Origin: Sphingopyxis sp. LC81
GTDB lineage: Bacteria > Pseudomonadota > Alphaproteobacteria > Sphingomonadales > Sphingomonadaceae
Assembly (NCBI RefSeq): GCF_000756375.1
Contig: NZ_JNFD01000039.1
Coordinates: 1 to 59,865 of the forward strand
Length of the DNA: 59,865 bases
Reading direction: 5' to 3'
The notes beneath the pieces are model-generated. The model made no database searches, was not told where the DNA came from, and saw only the letters and a program-made list of their open reading frames with translations. Made by a program: the position numbers and the translations under genes. Below, piece by piece: positions 1 through 8,204 of this stretch (positions within the stretch are counted from its first letter, which is position 1; each line of letters begins with the position of its first letter).

Positions 1-254
1 CACCGCGGCTGCTCGCCAGCTGGTCGGGTGCCGAAAAGGAACCCGCGGCACCCCCGCGCGGCTGGTTCGGCACCGCGGCGATGACCCGCCAGCTCACCGA
101 ACGGCGGCTGGTGCAGGACCTGACGATGCTGACGCAGGCGGGATCGGTGCAGGCGTCGTGCCTCGACTGCCGCGCGTACCTCCCCGCCGTCCCGCGGCCG
201 GGTCAGGTCGAGGCGAAGGGGTTCTTCGGGGCGCTGGCGCTGTTGCTGCGCTAA
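1..254 (+). CDS. C-terminal fragment of an unrecognised protein (5' truncated)
   Basis: An open frame enters from the left edge (codon phase starts at base 3) and ends at TAA 252-254, giving about 83 residues. The tail carries a Cys pair (SCLDC) and a hydrophobic end (FFGALALLLR). I do not recognise the family. Codon use resembles the neighbouring genes, and a palindrome follows the stop, which supports a real gene end. The start lies outside the window. Confidence 0.5.
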   Translation, partial: PRLLASWSGAEKEPAAPPRGWFGTAAMTRQLTERRLVQDLTMLTQAGSVQASCLDCRAYLPAVPRPGQVEAKGFFGALALLLR

Positions 255-257
255 GTC

Positions 258-279
258 CCCCTCCCGCTTGCGGGAGGGG
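258..279. repeat. GC-rich palindrome after the left-edge gene
   Basis: CCCCTCCCGC at 258-267 is complementary to GCGGGAGGGG at 270-279 with only TT between them. It lies directly after the stop of the partial gene and is followed by further C/G-rich runs (305-356) that also contain an imperfect inverted repeat, CTCCC...GGGGGAG. It may act as a terminator between convergent genes or be a dispersed REP-like element; one copy cannot decide. Confidence 0.45.
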
Positions 280-356
280 TTAGGGGAGAGCCTGTTTCGG
301 CAATTCCCTAAGTCGACATCCCCTCCCCCGACCCCTCCCATAAATGGGGGGAGAGC

Positions 357-1259
357 TTACGCCGCGACGGCAACCTGTTTCGCGTGCTCCGCAATCGCAT
401 CGGCCATCGTATCGACCAGCCCCAGCGGCAGGTCATGGCCCATGCCGGGGATCGTCAGCAGCCGCGCACCCGCGATATTCTCCGCCGTGTCGCGCCCGCC
501 GGGGAGCGGCACCAGCGGATCGTCCTCGCCATGGATGACGAGCGTCGGTGCCTCGATGTCTTTCAGGATCGGACGCCGGTCGCCATCGGCGACGATCGCC
601 GCCATCTGCCGCGCAACGCCCTGCGGATACCAGCCGCGTTCGAAGTCGGCGCGGACGCGACGCTGCAGCCGGTCTTCGGTCGCCGGATAGCCGGGGCTGC
701 CGATCACGCGCGCGGCGTTGACCGAGTAGGCGATCAGCGCCTCCTTGTCGCCGTTCATCGGGCGGTTCGCGAGCACCTGCATCGCCTCCTTCTGCGCGCG
801 CGGCAGGCGGCGGTTGCCCGTGGTCGACATCACCGAGGTCAATGACAGCACGCGGTCGGGGTAGCGCGCGGCGATATGCTGTGAAATCATCCCGCCCATC
901 GACACGCCGACGACATGCGCGCACTCGATCCCCAGATGGTCGAGCAGCCCGATGCCGTCGGCCGCCATATCGGCCAGCGTATAAGCGGGACGGATCGGCA
1001 GTCCGATCACCGATTTGACGATCATCCATTTGACGTTCGGCACGCCCGCGGCATCGAAGCGCGTCGACAGGCCGACGTCCCGATTGTCGTAGCGGATCGT
1101 GCGGAAACCGCGGGTGTTCAGCGCATCGACGAACTCGTCGGGCCACAGCGTCAATTGGCCGCCCAGCCCCATCACCAGCAATATGACCGGCGCATCGCGC
1201 GGCCCCTTGTCTTCATAGGTGATGCTGATGCCGTCGAAGGTCGCTTGCTCTGTCTGCAT
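357..1259 (-). CDS. alpha/beta-hydrolase
   Basis: A 300-aa alpha/beta-hydrolase fold enzyme with a nucleophile elbow GVSMGG (Ser120), acid in HGEDDP (Asp246/247) and catalytic His in GMGHD (His275); the oxyanion segment is MGLGGQ (about 30-35). The ATG at 1259 is chosen because AAGGGA precedes it at normal spacing and the conserved fold begins directly after it; an in-frame extension upstream is low-complexity. No signal peptide, so cytoplasmic. It belongs to the group annotated as 3-oxoadipate enol-lactonase-like or esterase-like hydrolases; the substrate cannot be read from sequence. Confidence 0.88.
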   Translation of the reverse strand: MQTEQATFDGISITYEDKGPRDAPVILLVMGLGGQLTLWPDEFVDALNTRGFRTIRYDNRDVGLSTRFDAAGVPNVKWMIVKSVIGLPIRPAYTLADMAADGIGLLDHLGIECAHVVGVSMGGMISQHIAARYPDRVLSLTSVMSTTGNRRLPRAQKEAMQVLANRPMNGDKEALIAYSVNAARVIGSPGYPATEDRLQRRVRADFERGWYPQGVARQMAAIVADGDRRPILKDIEAPTLVIHGEDDPLVPLPGGRDTAENIAGARLLTIPGMGHDLPLGLVDTMADAIAEHAKQVAVAA

Positions 1260-1284
1260 GAAAATCCCTTGGCTGAAAGTCGGA

Positions 1285-2613
1285 TCACCCCGCGGTGGCG
1301 GGCTTGTAATTGGCGGCGTTCGAGGTGAATTCGGCGCGGCCATAACCGTCGAGCTGGCGCTCGATCCGCCGCACGAGGCGGCGATCGGCAAGATGGCGGA
1401 TCACGGGCAGGCGCGAGGCGACGCGATACGCCGCCATACGCCCGGCGATCCCGAGCATCGTCGCGCCATAGATGAGGTGGTCGCGGCGCTTGACCGGCAC
1501 GCCGACATTCGCCGCGCGCGCCTCGTCACCGGCGAGGAAGGCTTTCACGAAAAAGACACGGCTGACCGAATATTCGAGGCGGCGCTTCACCAGCCCTTTC
1601 GGCGAGCGGTCCTTCGACAATTCGGCGTCCATCGTCGCGCGGAGCAATCCGCCGCAGACCTGGTCGTCATATTCATAACGCAGCGTCGCGCTGCGCGTGC
1701 GCCAGATGCGGACGATCTCCCGTGGCGTGTCGGCGAGCAGGTCCTCGGGCAGCCCGAGCAGATAGCAGCGATAGCGCGCGAGCTCGACGCGGCCGCGTTC
1801 GAGCCGCGTGAAACTCGTGCGCCCCTTCGCGAGCACCTCCTGCGACATGAAATAGACCGGGATCAGCCCCGCAGGCATCTGGTCGAGCTGCGGGATCGGC
1901 ATGCCATAGGTGTCGGCATCCCACATGCCGGGACGCGACAGCACGTTGATGCGCACCATCGAATGCATCAGCCGCACCATCGCCGCGGCCTTGAACCCCG
2001 GCCCGAAACGATCGAGCGCGCCGGGGAGCGCGGTGGTGGCAAAGAAGGTCGCGGTTTCCTTCACCCGCCGCGCCGCGGTCGCCTGACCCAGCGTTCCGGT
2101 GAGCGCCATCGGCAGCGCCGAATATTTGTTGAGGAAGGTCGCGATGAACGCGCCGCGGATCAGGAAAGGCGACAGGTTCGCGGTGGCGTTGCGTTCATAG
2201 GCTGCCCCCTCCTCGACCAATGTCATGTCGAGCCAGTCGGGCTTCTGCTCCATCTCTTGGATCAGCGCGGCGAGTTCAGGCGGGGCGTCTTCGATCGCCT
2301 CGATCCCCTTGTCGCACGCCTCGACGAGCATCGCGACGGTGCGCTGGAAGCCGTAGCGCGGCATCAGCGCGGCATAGGCGTCGCCTGTGCGGTCGCCGAG
2401 CATCGTATATTCGCGGATACGGCCGAGCAGGTCGGGGTCATCGAGATAGGCGGCGCGGTCGATGCTGCGAACGCGGCTGAGCTCGCTGACGGCGTCGGCC
2501 TCGGGCGCCCAGCGTTCGGGCGCCTTGTCGAAATCGAAACCGCCGAACAGCTCGGGCAAGGCGTCGGCCTGGCCCCGCACCCGGCGGGCGATGGTGCTGA
2601 CATCACTGTTCAT
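1285..2613 (-). CDS. MpaB/rubber-oxygenase family (DUF2236) protein
   Basis: A 442-aa protein of the DUF2236 family, which includes latex-clearing protein Lcp and fungal MpaB. I see Arg183, Thr187 and His217; their spacing (R, +4, +34) is the same as Arg164/Thr168/His198 of Lcp from strain K30, where the His binds b-type heme, which supports a heme oxygenase fold. No signal peptide is evident, unlike secreted Lcp, so an intracellular substrate such as an isoprenoid or lipid is more likely than rubber. Substrate unknown. It ends 25 bp before the hydrolase gene start and could be co-transcribed with it. Confidence 0.82.
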   Translation of the reverse strand: MNSDVSTIARRVRGQADALPELFGGFDFDKAPERWAPEADAVSELSRVRSIDRAAYLDDPDLLGRIREYTMLGDRTGDAYAALMPRYGFQRTVAMLVEACDKGIEAIEDAPPELAALIQEMEQKPDWLDMTLVEEGAAYERNATANLSPFLIRGAFIATFLNKYSALPMALTGTLGQATAARRVKETATFFATTALPGALDRFGPGFKAAAMVRLMHSMVRINVLSRPGMWDADTYGMPIPQLDQMPAGLIPVYFMSQEVLAKGRTSFTRLERGRVELARYRCYLLGLPEDLLADTPREIVRIWRTRSATLRYEYDDQVCGGLLRATMDAELSKDRSPKGLVKRRLEYSVSRVFFVKAFLAGDEARAANVGVPVKRRDHLIYGATMLGIAGRMAAYRVASRLPVIRHLADRRLVRRIERQLDGYGRAEFTSNAANYKPATAG

Positions 2614-2664
2614 AAGCCGAAACTGACAGAGTTTCGCGATTTGGCAAGCTTAACTGCTTTTGGC

Positions 2665-3288
2665 CTAAGCGTCTTCACCATGCCCGCGGTAGGCCGGAAG
2701 CGCGAGCGACCAGCGGATCGCCGCGCCGCGCAGGATGAAGCCCGCGACCGCGCCCGCGACCGCCGCGACCGCCGTCCCCGTGCCGAGCCATTGCAGGAGC
2801 AGGAACAGGCCCGACGCGAGCGCCGCCGCGGTCACATAGACTTCAGGGCGCATGATGATCGACGGCACGCCGGCAAGGATATCGCGGATCGTGCCGCCGA
2901 CGCAGCCGGTGATCACCCCCATCATCAGCGCGGGCACCGGCGGGACGCCCCACGCCAGCGCCTTCGCGGTGCCGAACACGGCATAGGCGGCGAGTCCCAC
3001 GGCGTCGGCCCATTCGAGCAATTGCCCTTGCCACCAGCGTTCGGGGGTGAGCCAGACGACCATCGCAATCGCGATGCACACCGCGGCGATCGCGCCATCC
3101 TGCACCCAGAACACCGGCGCGCCGATCAACAGGTCGCGCACGCTGCCCCCGCCGACGCCGGTCACCAGCGCGAAGAAGGCGGCCGTCACCAGCGTCTGGC
3201 GCAGCCGCACCGCCATCAGCGCGCCCGACAGCGCGAAGACGCCGATGCCAACGAGGTCGAGCAGGCGGACGAGGGTTTGTGTATCCAT
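2665..3288 (-). CDS. TRIC-type cation channel / UPF0126 (YadS/YicG-like) membrane protein
   Basis: A 207-aa integral membrane protein with about seven hydrophobic helices. It has two repeated halves, each with a glycine-rich turn and an arginine (GVGGGSVRDLL and GCVGGTIRDIL), the hallmark of the bacterial TRIC family formerly UPF0126. Prokaryotic TRIC proteins form monovalent cation channels; the physiological role here is unknown. The start MDTQTL is chosen because the protein begins there in relatives. The gene is divergent from the GFA gene with a short shared upstream region. Confidence 0.88.
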   Translation of the reverse strand: MDTQTLVRLLDLVGIGVFALSGALMAVRLRQTLVTAAFFALVTGVGGGSVRDLLIGAPVFWVQDGAIAAVCIAIAMVVWLTPERWWQGQLLEWADAVGLAAYAVFGTAKALAWGVPPVPALMMGVITGCVGGTIRDILAGVPSIIMRPEVYVTAAALASGLFLLLQWLGTGTAVAAVAGAVAGFILRGAAIRWSLALPAYRGHGEDA

Positions 3289-3341
3289 CGCGCGCCGGGC
3301 TATCATCGCGCGCGATACGGCACAATGGAGAGGAGGCGGCG

Positions 3342-3803
3342 ATGGAAGGCAGATGCACGTGCGGCGCGGTTCGTTACCGGCTGACCGCGGCACCGATGAT
3401 CGTCCACTGCTGCCATTGCCACTGGTGTCAGCGCGAGACCGGCAGCGCCTTCGTCATCAATGCCGTGATCGAGAGCGAGCGCGTCGAGGCCGAAGGGATA
3501 GTCGATTATGTAATGACCCCGTCGGAAAGCGGCCGGGGGCAGGAAATCATCCGCTGCCCGACCTGCCGGGTCGCGCTGTGGAGCCATTATCCCAACTCGG
3601 GCCGTCGCTCTTCCTTCGTCCGTGTCGGCACGCTCGACGACCCCGACCAATGTCCGCCCGATGTTCATATCTTCACGCGCAGCAAACAGCCGTGGGTTGT
3701 CCTGCCCGACGACGCAAAGATCTTTCCGGATTTCTACCCGTCACCCGAGGGCGTGTGGAGCGTCGACGCACAGCGCCGGTGGCAGGCGATGATGGCCGGT
3801 TGA
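3342..3803 (+). CDS. GFA-family (CENP-V fold) zinc protein
   Basis: A 153-aa member of the glutathione-dependent formaldehyde-activating (GFA) family. The zinc-binding cysteines are visible: CTCGAVRY near the N-terminus, CCHCHWCQRETGSAF in the first third, and CPTC later. ATG 3342 follows GAGAGGAGG at good spacing. Most such paralogues have no proven link to formaldehyde, so the annotation is structural. It is convergent with the amidohydrolase gene, with only 5 bp between stops. Confidence 0.88.
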   Translation: MEGRCTCGAVRYRLTAAPMIVHCCHCHWCQRETGSAFVINAVIESERVEAEGIVDYVMTPSESGRGQEIIRCPTCRVALWSHYPNSGRRSSFVRVGTLDDPDQCPPDVHIFTRSKQPWVVLPDDAKIFPDFYPSPEGVWSVDAQRRWQAMMAG

Positions 3804-3808
3804 AAGCC

Positions 3809-5146
3809 CTATTTTGCGTCGGGGCGCACGCCGCCGATGACCGACAGCACGATCGCCGCCACGGCGTTTCGGATCACCGGTTCGGCCTTGGGCGCAAAGA
3901 AGGGCGAATGGTTCGTCGGCACCGGCTGCCCCTTCGCCTTCAGGTCGGCAAGCACGGCGGGATCATAGCCGCCGATCGCAAAATAGAGCGACGGGATGCC
4001 CGCGTCGACGAACTCCGAATAATCCTCGCTCGCCGACACCGGCGCGGCGCTCGCCGGCGCGAAGAGCAGGCGCTCGCCGAACACCGGCTTCAGCGTCGCA
4101 AATCCGTTCGCCGCCATCGATTCATTGTTCACCAGGCTCGCGGTGCCGGTCAGATAGGTAATCGTCGGTTCGGGCGCGTTGCCCATCATCGCGGCAGCCT
4201 TCGCCGACCGTTCGGCGCCCGAACGGAGGAGCTGGCGCACCTCGGGGGTCAGCGAGCGGATATTGACCTTCACCTCGGCGCTGTCGGGGATGATGTTGGG
4301 CGCGCTGCCCGCGTTGATCGCACCGATCGTCAGCACGCCGAAGGCACCCGGATCCTTCTCGCGGCTGATCACCGTCTGCACATCGGTGACAAAGCGCGCC
4401 GCGATCGGGATCGGGTCGAGCGCCATCGAAGGCATCGAACCATGCCCGCCGCGGCCGTGGAAGGTGATCGAATAGCTGTCGGAGGCCGAGAAGGCGGTGC
4501 CCGCCTTGATCGCGACCGTGCCCGTCGGGCCGTTCAGCACATGCGCAGCAAAGCCATAGTCGGGCTTGGGGAAACGCGTCAGCAGCCCGTCGTCGAGCAT
4601 CGCTTTCGCGCCCTTCAATATCTCTTCGGCGGGCTGGCCGATCAGCACCACGGTGCCCGACCAGCTATCGCGCATCGCGGCGAGCGCCTGCGCGACGCCG
4701 ACGAGATAGGCGACATGCGTATCGTGCCCGCACGCGTGCATCACGGGCACATCCTTGCCCTCATAGGTCGCGCGCGCCTTGCTCGACCAGGCGAGCCCCG
4801 TCTTTTCCTCCATCGGCAGCGCGTCCATGTCGGCGCGGATGAGGATGGTCGGGCCTTCGCCATTTTTAAGCACGCCGACGACGCCGGTGCCGCCGACCTT
4901 TTCGGTCACGGTGAAGCCCGCCTTGCGGAGGTGCTGCGCGAGGATGCCCGCGGTGCGCACTTCCTGCAGCCCGAGTTCGGGGTTTTGATGGAGGTCGCGG
5001 TAGAGCGCGTCGAGCGCCGGATAATTCTTGTCGAGCAGCGCGGTCAGCCGCGCGTTCGCGGCGTTGAGATCGGGCGCCGCCTGCGCGCTGGTCGCCATGA
5101 GGGAGAGGGTCAGCGAAGCCCCTGCCCAGAGCCAATGCTTCGCCAT
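3809..5146 (-). CDS. secreted M20-family metallo-amidohydrolase
   Basis: A 445-aa M20D peptidase/amidohydrolase with an N-terminal signal peptide (cleavage likely after TSAQA, residue 23). Metal-binding motifs are intact: RADMDALP (about 104-111), HACGHDTH (137-144), PAEE and GRGGHGS in the dimerisation domain. Relatives hydrolyse N-acyl amino acids, hippurate or IAA conjugates; here the location is periplasmic or extracellular. The start at 5146 is supported by GGGGGAG six bases upstream. It lies downstream of lpd in the same direction. Confidence 0.9.
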   Translation of the reverse strand: MAKHWLWAGASLTLSLMATSAQAAPDLNAANARLTALLDKNYPALDALYRDLHQNPELGLQEVRTAGILAQHLRKAGFTVTEKVGGTGVVGVLKNGEGPTILIRADMDALPMEEKTGLAWSSKARATYEGKDVPVMHACGHDTHVAYLVGVAQALAAMRDSWSGTVVLIGQPAEEILKGAKAMLDDGLLTRFPKPDYGFAAHVLNGPTGTVAIKAGTAFSASDSYSITFHGRGGHGSMPSMALDPIPIAARFVTDVQTVISREKDPGAFGVLTIGAINAGSAPNIIPDSAEVKVNIRSLTPEVRQLLRSGAERSAKAAAMMGNAPEPTITYLTGTASLVNNESMAANGFATLKPVFGERLLFAPASAAPVSASEDYSEFVDAGIPSLYFAIGGYDPAVLADLKAKGQPVPTNHSPFFAPKAEPVIRNAVAAIVLSVIGGVRPDAK

Positions 5147-5170
5147 GTTTCTCTCCCCCATTTTGTTTTG

Positions 5171-6568
5171 TCAGATGTGGATCGGTTTGCCCGTCACCGC
5201 CATCGCGGCTTCCTTGATCGCTTCGCTATGCGTCGGATGCGCGTGGCAGGTGTAGGCGATATCTTCGGACGTCGCGCCGAATTCCATCGCCTGCGCGGCC
5301 TGTGCGATCATCGTGCCCGCGACGCTCGCGATGCACCACACGCCGAGCACGCGGTCGCTCTTGGCATCGGCGATCACCTTCACGAAGCCGTCGGGCTCGT
5401 GGTTGGTCTTCGCACGGCTGTTCGCCATCATCGGGAATTTGCCGACCTTGACCTCGCCCTTTTCCTTCGCCTGCTCTTCGGTCAGGCCGACGCCGGCGAT
5501 TTCGGGCCAGGTGTAGACAACCGACGGGATGACATCATGGTTCACGATGCCGGTCAGCCCCGCGATATTCTCGGCGCAGGCGATGCCTTCATCCTCGGCC
5601 TTGTGCGCGAGCATCGGGCCGGGAATGACGTCGCCGATCGCCCAGATGCCGGGGACCAGCGTCGAAAAATCATGGTCGGTTTCGATCTGCCCGCGCTGGT
5701 TGACCGCGAGGCCCGCCTTGTCGAGACCGAGGCCGTCGGTGTTCGGACGGCGGCCGATCGACACGAGCACGACATCGGCTTCGAGCGTTTCGGCGTCGCC
5801 GCCGGCTGCGGGTTCGAGCGTCAGCACCGCCTTCTTGCCCTTGACGTCGGCCTTGGTGACCTTGGTCTTGAGCTTGAATTCCATGCCCTGCTTCTTGAGG
5901 ATCTTGTTCGCTTCCTTGCGGACGTCGCCGTCCATGCCGGGCAGGATCTGGTCGAGGAATTCGACGACGGTGACCTTGGCGCCGAGGCGGCGCCACACGC
6001 TGCCGAGTTCGAGCCCGATCACGCCGCCGCCGATCACGACCATATGACCCGGAACCTTCGCGAGTTCGAGCGCGCCGGTCGAATCGACGATGATCTGCTT
6101 GTCGTTATCGACCTCGACGCCCGGAAGCGGCGTGACCGACGAGCCGGTCGCGATGATGATATTCTTCGCGCGATAGGCCTTGCCCGCGACTTCGACCGTG
6201 TCCTTGGATGTGAACTGGGCATAGCCCTTCAGCCAGTCGATCTTGTTCTTCTTGAACAGGAATTCGATGCCGCCGGTCAGGCCTTTGACCGCATCCTTGC
6301 GCTGGCCGTGCATCGTACCGAGATCGAGTTCGGGCTTCACCTTGATGCCCATCGCCGCCATCGCGCCGCCCGCGGCCGCTTCGAAATATTCCGACGCGTG
6401 GAGCATCGCCTTCGACGGGATACAGCCGACGTTGAGGCAGGTGCCGCCCAGCGTCTCGCGCCCTTCGGCGCACGCGGTCTTCAGGCCCAGCTGCGCCGCG
6501 CGGATCGCCGCGACATAACCGCCGGGGCCCGAACCGATGACAAGGACGTCGTAGTCGTAATCAGCCAT
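5171..6568 (-). CDS. lpdA: dihydrolipoyl dehydrogenase (E3)
   Basis: A 465-aa flavoprotein disulfide reductase, the E3 subunit reoxidising dihydrolipoamide of the 2-oxoglutarate (and possibly pyruvate) dehydrogenase complex with NAD+. Seen: FAD dinucleotide fold GSGPGGYVAA (12-21), redox-active cysteines in GGTCLNVGC (Cys44, Cys49), NAD-binding GGGVIGLE and the C-terminal catalytic HAHPTHSE. ATG 6568 has GAGGT upstream; an in-frame TTG two codons earlier is less likely. It is the last large gene of the sucD-sucA-sucB series. Confidence 0.97.
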   Translation of the reverse strand: MADYDYDVLVIGSGPGGYVAAIRAAQLGLKTACAEGRETLGGTCLNVGCIPSKAMLHASEYFEAAAGGAMAAMGIKVKPELDLGTMHGQRKDAVKGLTGGIEFLFKKNKIDWLKGYAQFTSKDTVEVAGKAYRAKNIIIATGSSVTPLPGVEVDNDKQIIVDSTGALELAKVPGHMVVIGGGVIGLELGSVWRRLGAKVTVVEFLDQILPGMDGDVRKEANKILKKQGMEFKLKTKVTKADVKGKKAVLTLEPAAGGDAETLEADVVLVSIGRRPNTDGLGLDKAGLAVNQRGQIETDHDFSTLVPGIWAIGDVIPGPMLAHKAEDEGIACAENIAGLTGIVNHDVIPSVVYTWPEIAGVGLTEEQAKEKGEVKVGKFPMMANSRAKTNHEPDGFVKVIADAKSDRVLGVWCIASVAGTMIAQAAQAMEFGATSEDIAYTCHAHPTHSEAIKEAAMAVTGKPIHI

Positions 6569-6617
6569 GTTCAATCTACCTCAATTTCTGCCTGGCGCCG
6601 TCAACGAGCGAATCCGC

Positions 6618-6935
6618 TCAAACGGGCAGCCCGGATTTCGCAGCGCATGACTTCATAACCGGTGCCGCCATTTCGGGCGACAGGCCGATCAGTTCAGATG
6701 CGCGATATTTCTTGATCAATTCGCCGGCCGCACATTTGCAGACCTCGGCTGCGAGGCCCGCCGCCGCGCCGCCGCCCTCGGTGGCCGCGCGGCACGATTC
6801 GCCGAAGCTTTCGACGAAGCTGGTCCTCAGGCCCTCTTCGAGTCCCTTCGCCATGCGGCTTTCGCCTTCGCTGCAGCCCGCCAGGGCGGCAGCGGCAGCG
6901 ACGAACAGAACCGCGCGGAGGGGGAGCGCCATCAT
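6618..6935 (-). CDS. small lipoprotein of unknown function in the suc operon
   Basis: A 105-aa protein with a lipoprotein signal: hydrophobic stretch then LAGC, Cys at about 21. The mature part has four further cysteines (SCRAA, VCKCAA, SCAAK), a pattern seen in small periplasmic alpha-helical proteins. The start lies 4 bp beyond the sucB stop, so it is almost certainly co-translated with sucB and sits between sucB and lpd. The alternative start is the next ATG (6932). No family recognised. Confidence 0.75.
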   Translation of the reverse strand: MMALPLRAVLFVAAAAALAGCSEGESRMAKGLEEGLRTSFVESFGESCRAATEGGGAAAGLAAEVCKCAAGELIKKYRASELIGLSPEMAAPVMKSCAAKSGLPV

Positions 6936-6939
6936 CGGA

Positions 6940-8184
6940 TCAAAGGTCGATCAGCAGGCGCGTCGGATCTTCGATCGCTTCCTTGATCGTCTTCAGGAAG
7001 GTCACCGCCTCGCGGCCGTCGATCAGGCGATGATCATAGCTCATCGCGAGGTACATCATCGGACGGATCACAATCTCGCCGTTACGGACGACCGGGCGAT
7101 CCTCGATGCGGTGGAGGCCGAGCACCGCCGACTGCGGGGGGTTGATGATCGGGGTCGACATCAGGCCGCCGAACACGCCGCCGTTCGAGATGGTGAAGGT
7201 GCCGCCGGTCATGTCGTCCATCGTCAGCGTGCCCTCCTTGGCGCGCTTGCCGAGGTCGGCGATCGCTTTCTCGATGTCGGCAAACGACAGGCTGTCGGCG
7301 TTGCGCACGACGGGAACGACAAGGCCGTTCGGCGCGCTGACCGCGACCGAGACGTCGAGATAGTCGTGATAGACGATCTCGTCGCCGTCGATGCGTGCGT
7401 TGACCGCCGGAATGTCATGCGCGGCGAGCGCGACCGCCTTGGTGAAGAAGCTCATGAAGCCCAAACGCACGCCGTGCTTCTTCTCGAAGCTTTCGCGATA
7501 TTTGTCGCGCGTCGCCATCACCGCCGACATGTCGACGTCGTTGAACGTCGTCAGCATCGCCGCGGTGTCCTGCGCCGCCTTCAGCCGCTTGGCGATCGTC
7601 TGGCGCATGCGCGTCATCTTGACCCGCTCTTCGTGACGGCCCGGAGTGCCGCTGGCGACGGGAGCGGGCGTAGCGGCCGCTGGGGCCGGGGCGGCCGCGG
7701 GGGCGGCGCTGGCGGCGGCGAGCACATCTTCCTTGGTCAGACGGCCGTCCTTGCCGCTGCCCTGGATCTTCGTCGGATCGACGCCATGCTCGAGGACGAG
7801 GCGGCGCACCGCGGGGGACATGGTGGTGACGGTGTCGACGCCCTCTCCAGCCGGGGCGGCGGTTGCGGCCGGTGCCGGCGCGGCCGCTTCGGCCTTCGCG
7901 GCGGGCGCGGGGGGGGCGGCGGCGGGCGTCGGCGCCGCGGCAGCGCCGCCCGCTTCGACCGTCGCGATCGTCGCGCCGACATTGACCGTGTCACCGACCG
8001 CGGCGAGCTGCTGGCCCATCACGCCCGCGACGGGCGACGGCACTTCGACCGCAACCTTGTCGGTCTCAAGGCTCGCGATGGGCTCGTCGAGTGCAACGGC
8101 TTCGCCGGGCTTTTTCAGCCACTCGCCGATCGTCGCTTCGGTAACGCTTTCGCCCAGCGTGGGGACTTTGACTTCGGTGCTCAT
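6940..8184 (-). CDS. sucB: 2-oxoglutarate dehydrogenase E2, dihydrolipoamide succinyltransferase
   Basis: A 414-aa E2 core subunit. An N-terminal lipoyl domain has the lipoylated Lys in ETDKVAVEV (Lys43), followed by an Ala/Pro-rich linker, a peripheral subunit-binding domain ([12 protein letters not shown]), a second Ala/Pro linker and the acyltransferase domain with the catalytic SYDHRLIDG near the C-terminus. It transfers the succinyl group from E1 to CoA. It follows sucA by 20 bp, as expected for the OGDH operon. Confidence 0.98.
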   Translation of the reverse strand: MSTEVKVPTLGESVTEATIGEWLKKPGEAVALDEPIASLETDKVAVEVPSPVAGVMGQQLAAVGDTVNVGATIATVEAGGAAAAPTPAAAPPAPAAKAEAAAPAPAATAAPAGEGVDTVTTMSPAVRRLVLEHGVDPTKIQGSGKDGRLTKEDVLAAASAAPAAAPAPAAATPAPVASGTPGRHEERVKMTRMRQTIAKRLKAAQDTAAMLTTFNDVDMSAVMATRDKYRESFEKKHGVRLGFMSFFTKAVALAAHDIPAVNARIDGDEIVYHDYLDVSVAVSAPNGLVVPVVRNADSLSFADIEKAIADLGKRAKEGTLTMDDMTGGTFTISNGGVFGGLMSTPIINPPQSAVLGLHRIEDRPVVRNGEIVIRPMMYLAMSYDHRLIDGREAVTFLKTIKEAIEDPTRLLIDL

Positions 8185-8204
8185 AGGTGCAGTTCCTTGG
8201 GGGC

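Noticed and set aside
1219..3384. A 721-codon plus-strand open frame opposite the MpaB-like and TRIC-like genes
   Set aside because: No domain, Arg-rich composition; the opposite strand has conserved motifs.
3047..6658. A 1203-codon plus-strand open frame opposite the amidohydrolase and lpd genes
   Set aside because: Arg/His/Asp-rich low-information translation opposite two clear gene families; typical GC-driven antisense frame.
7640..7960. Simple-sequence Ala/Pro coding region as a DNA repeat
   Set aside because: These are the flexible linkers of the E2 protein, expected for sucB.
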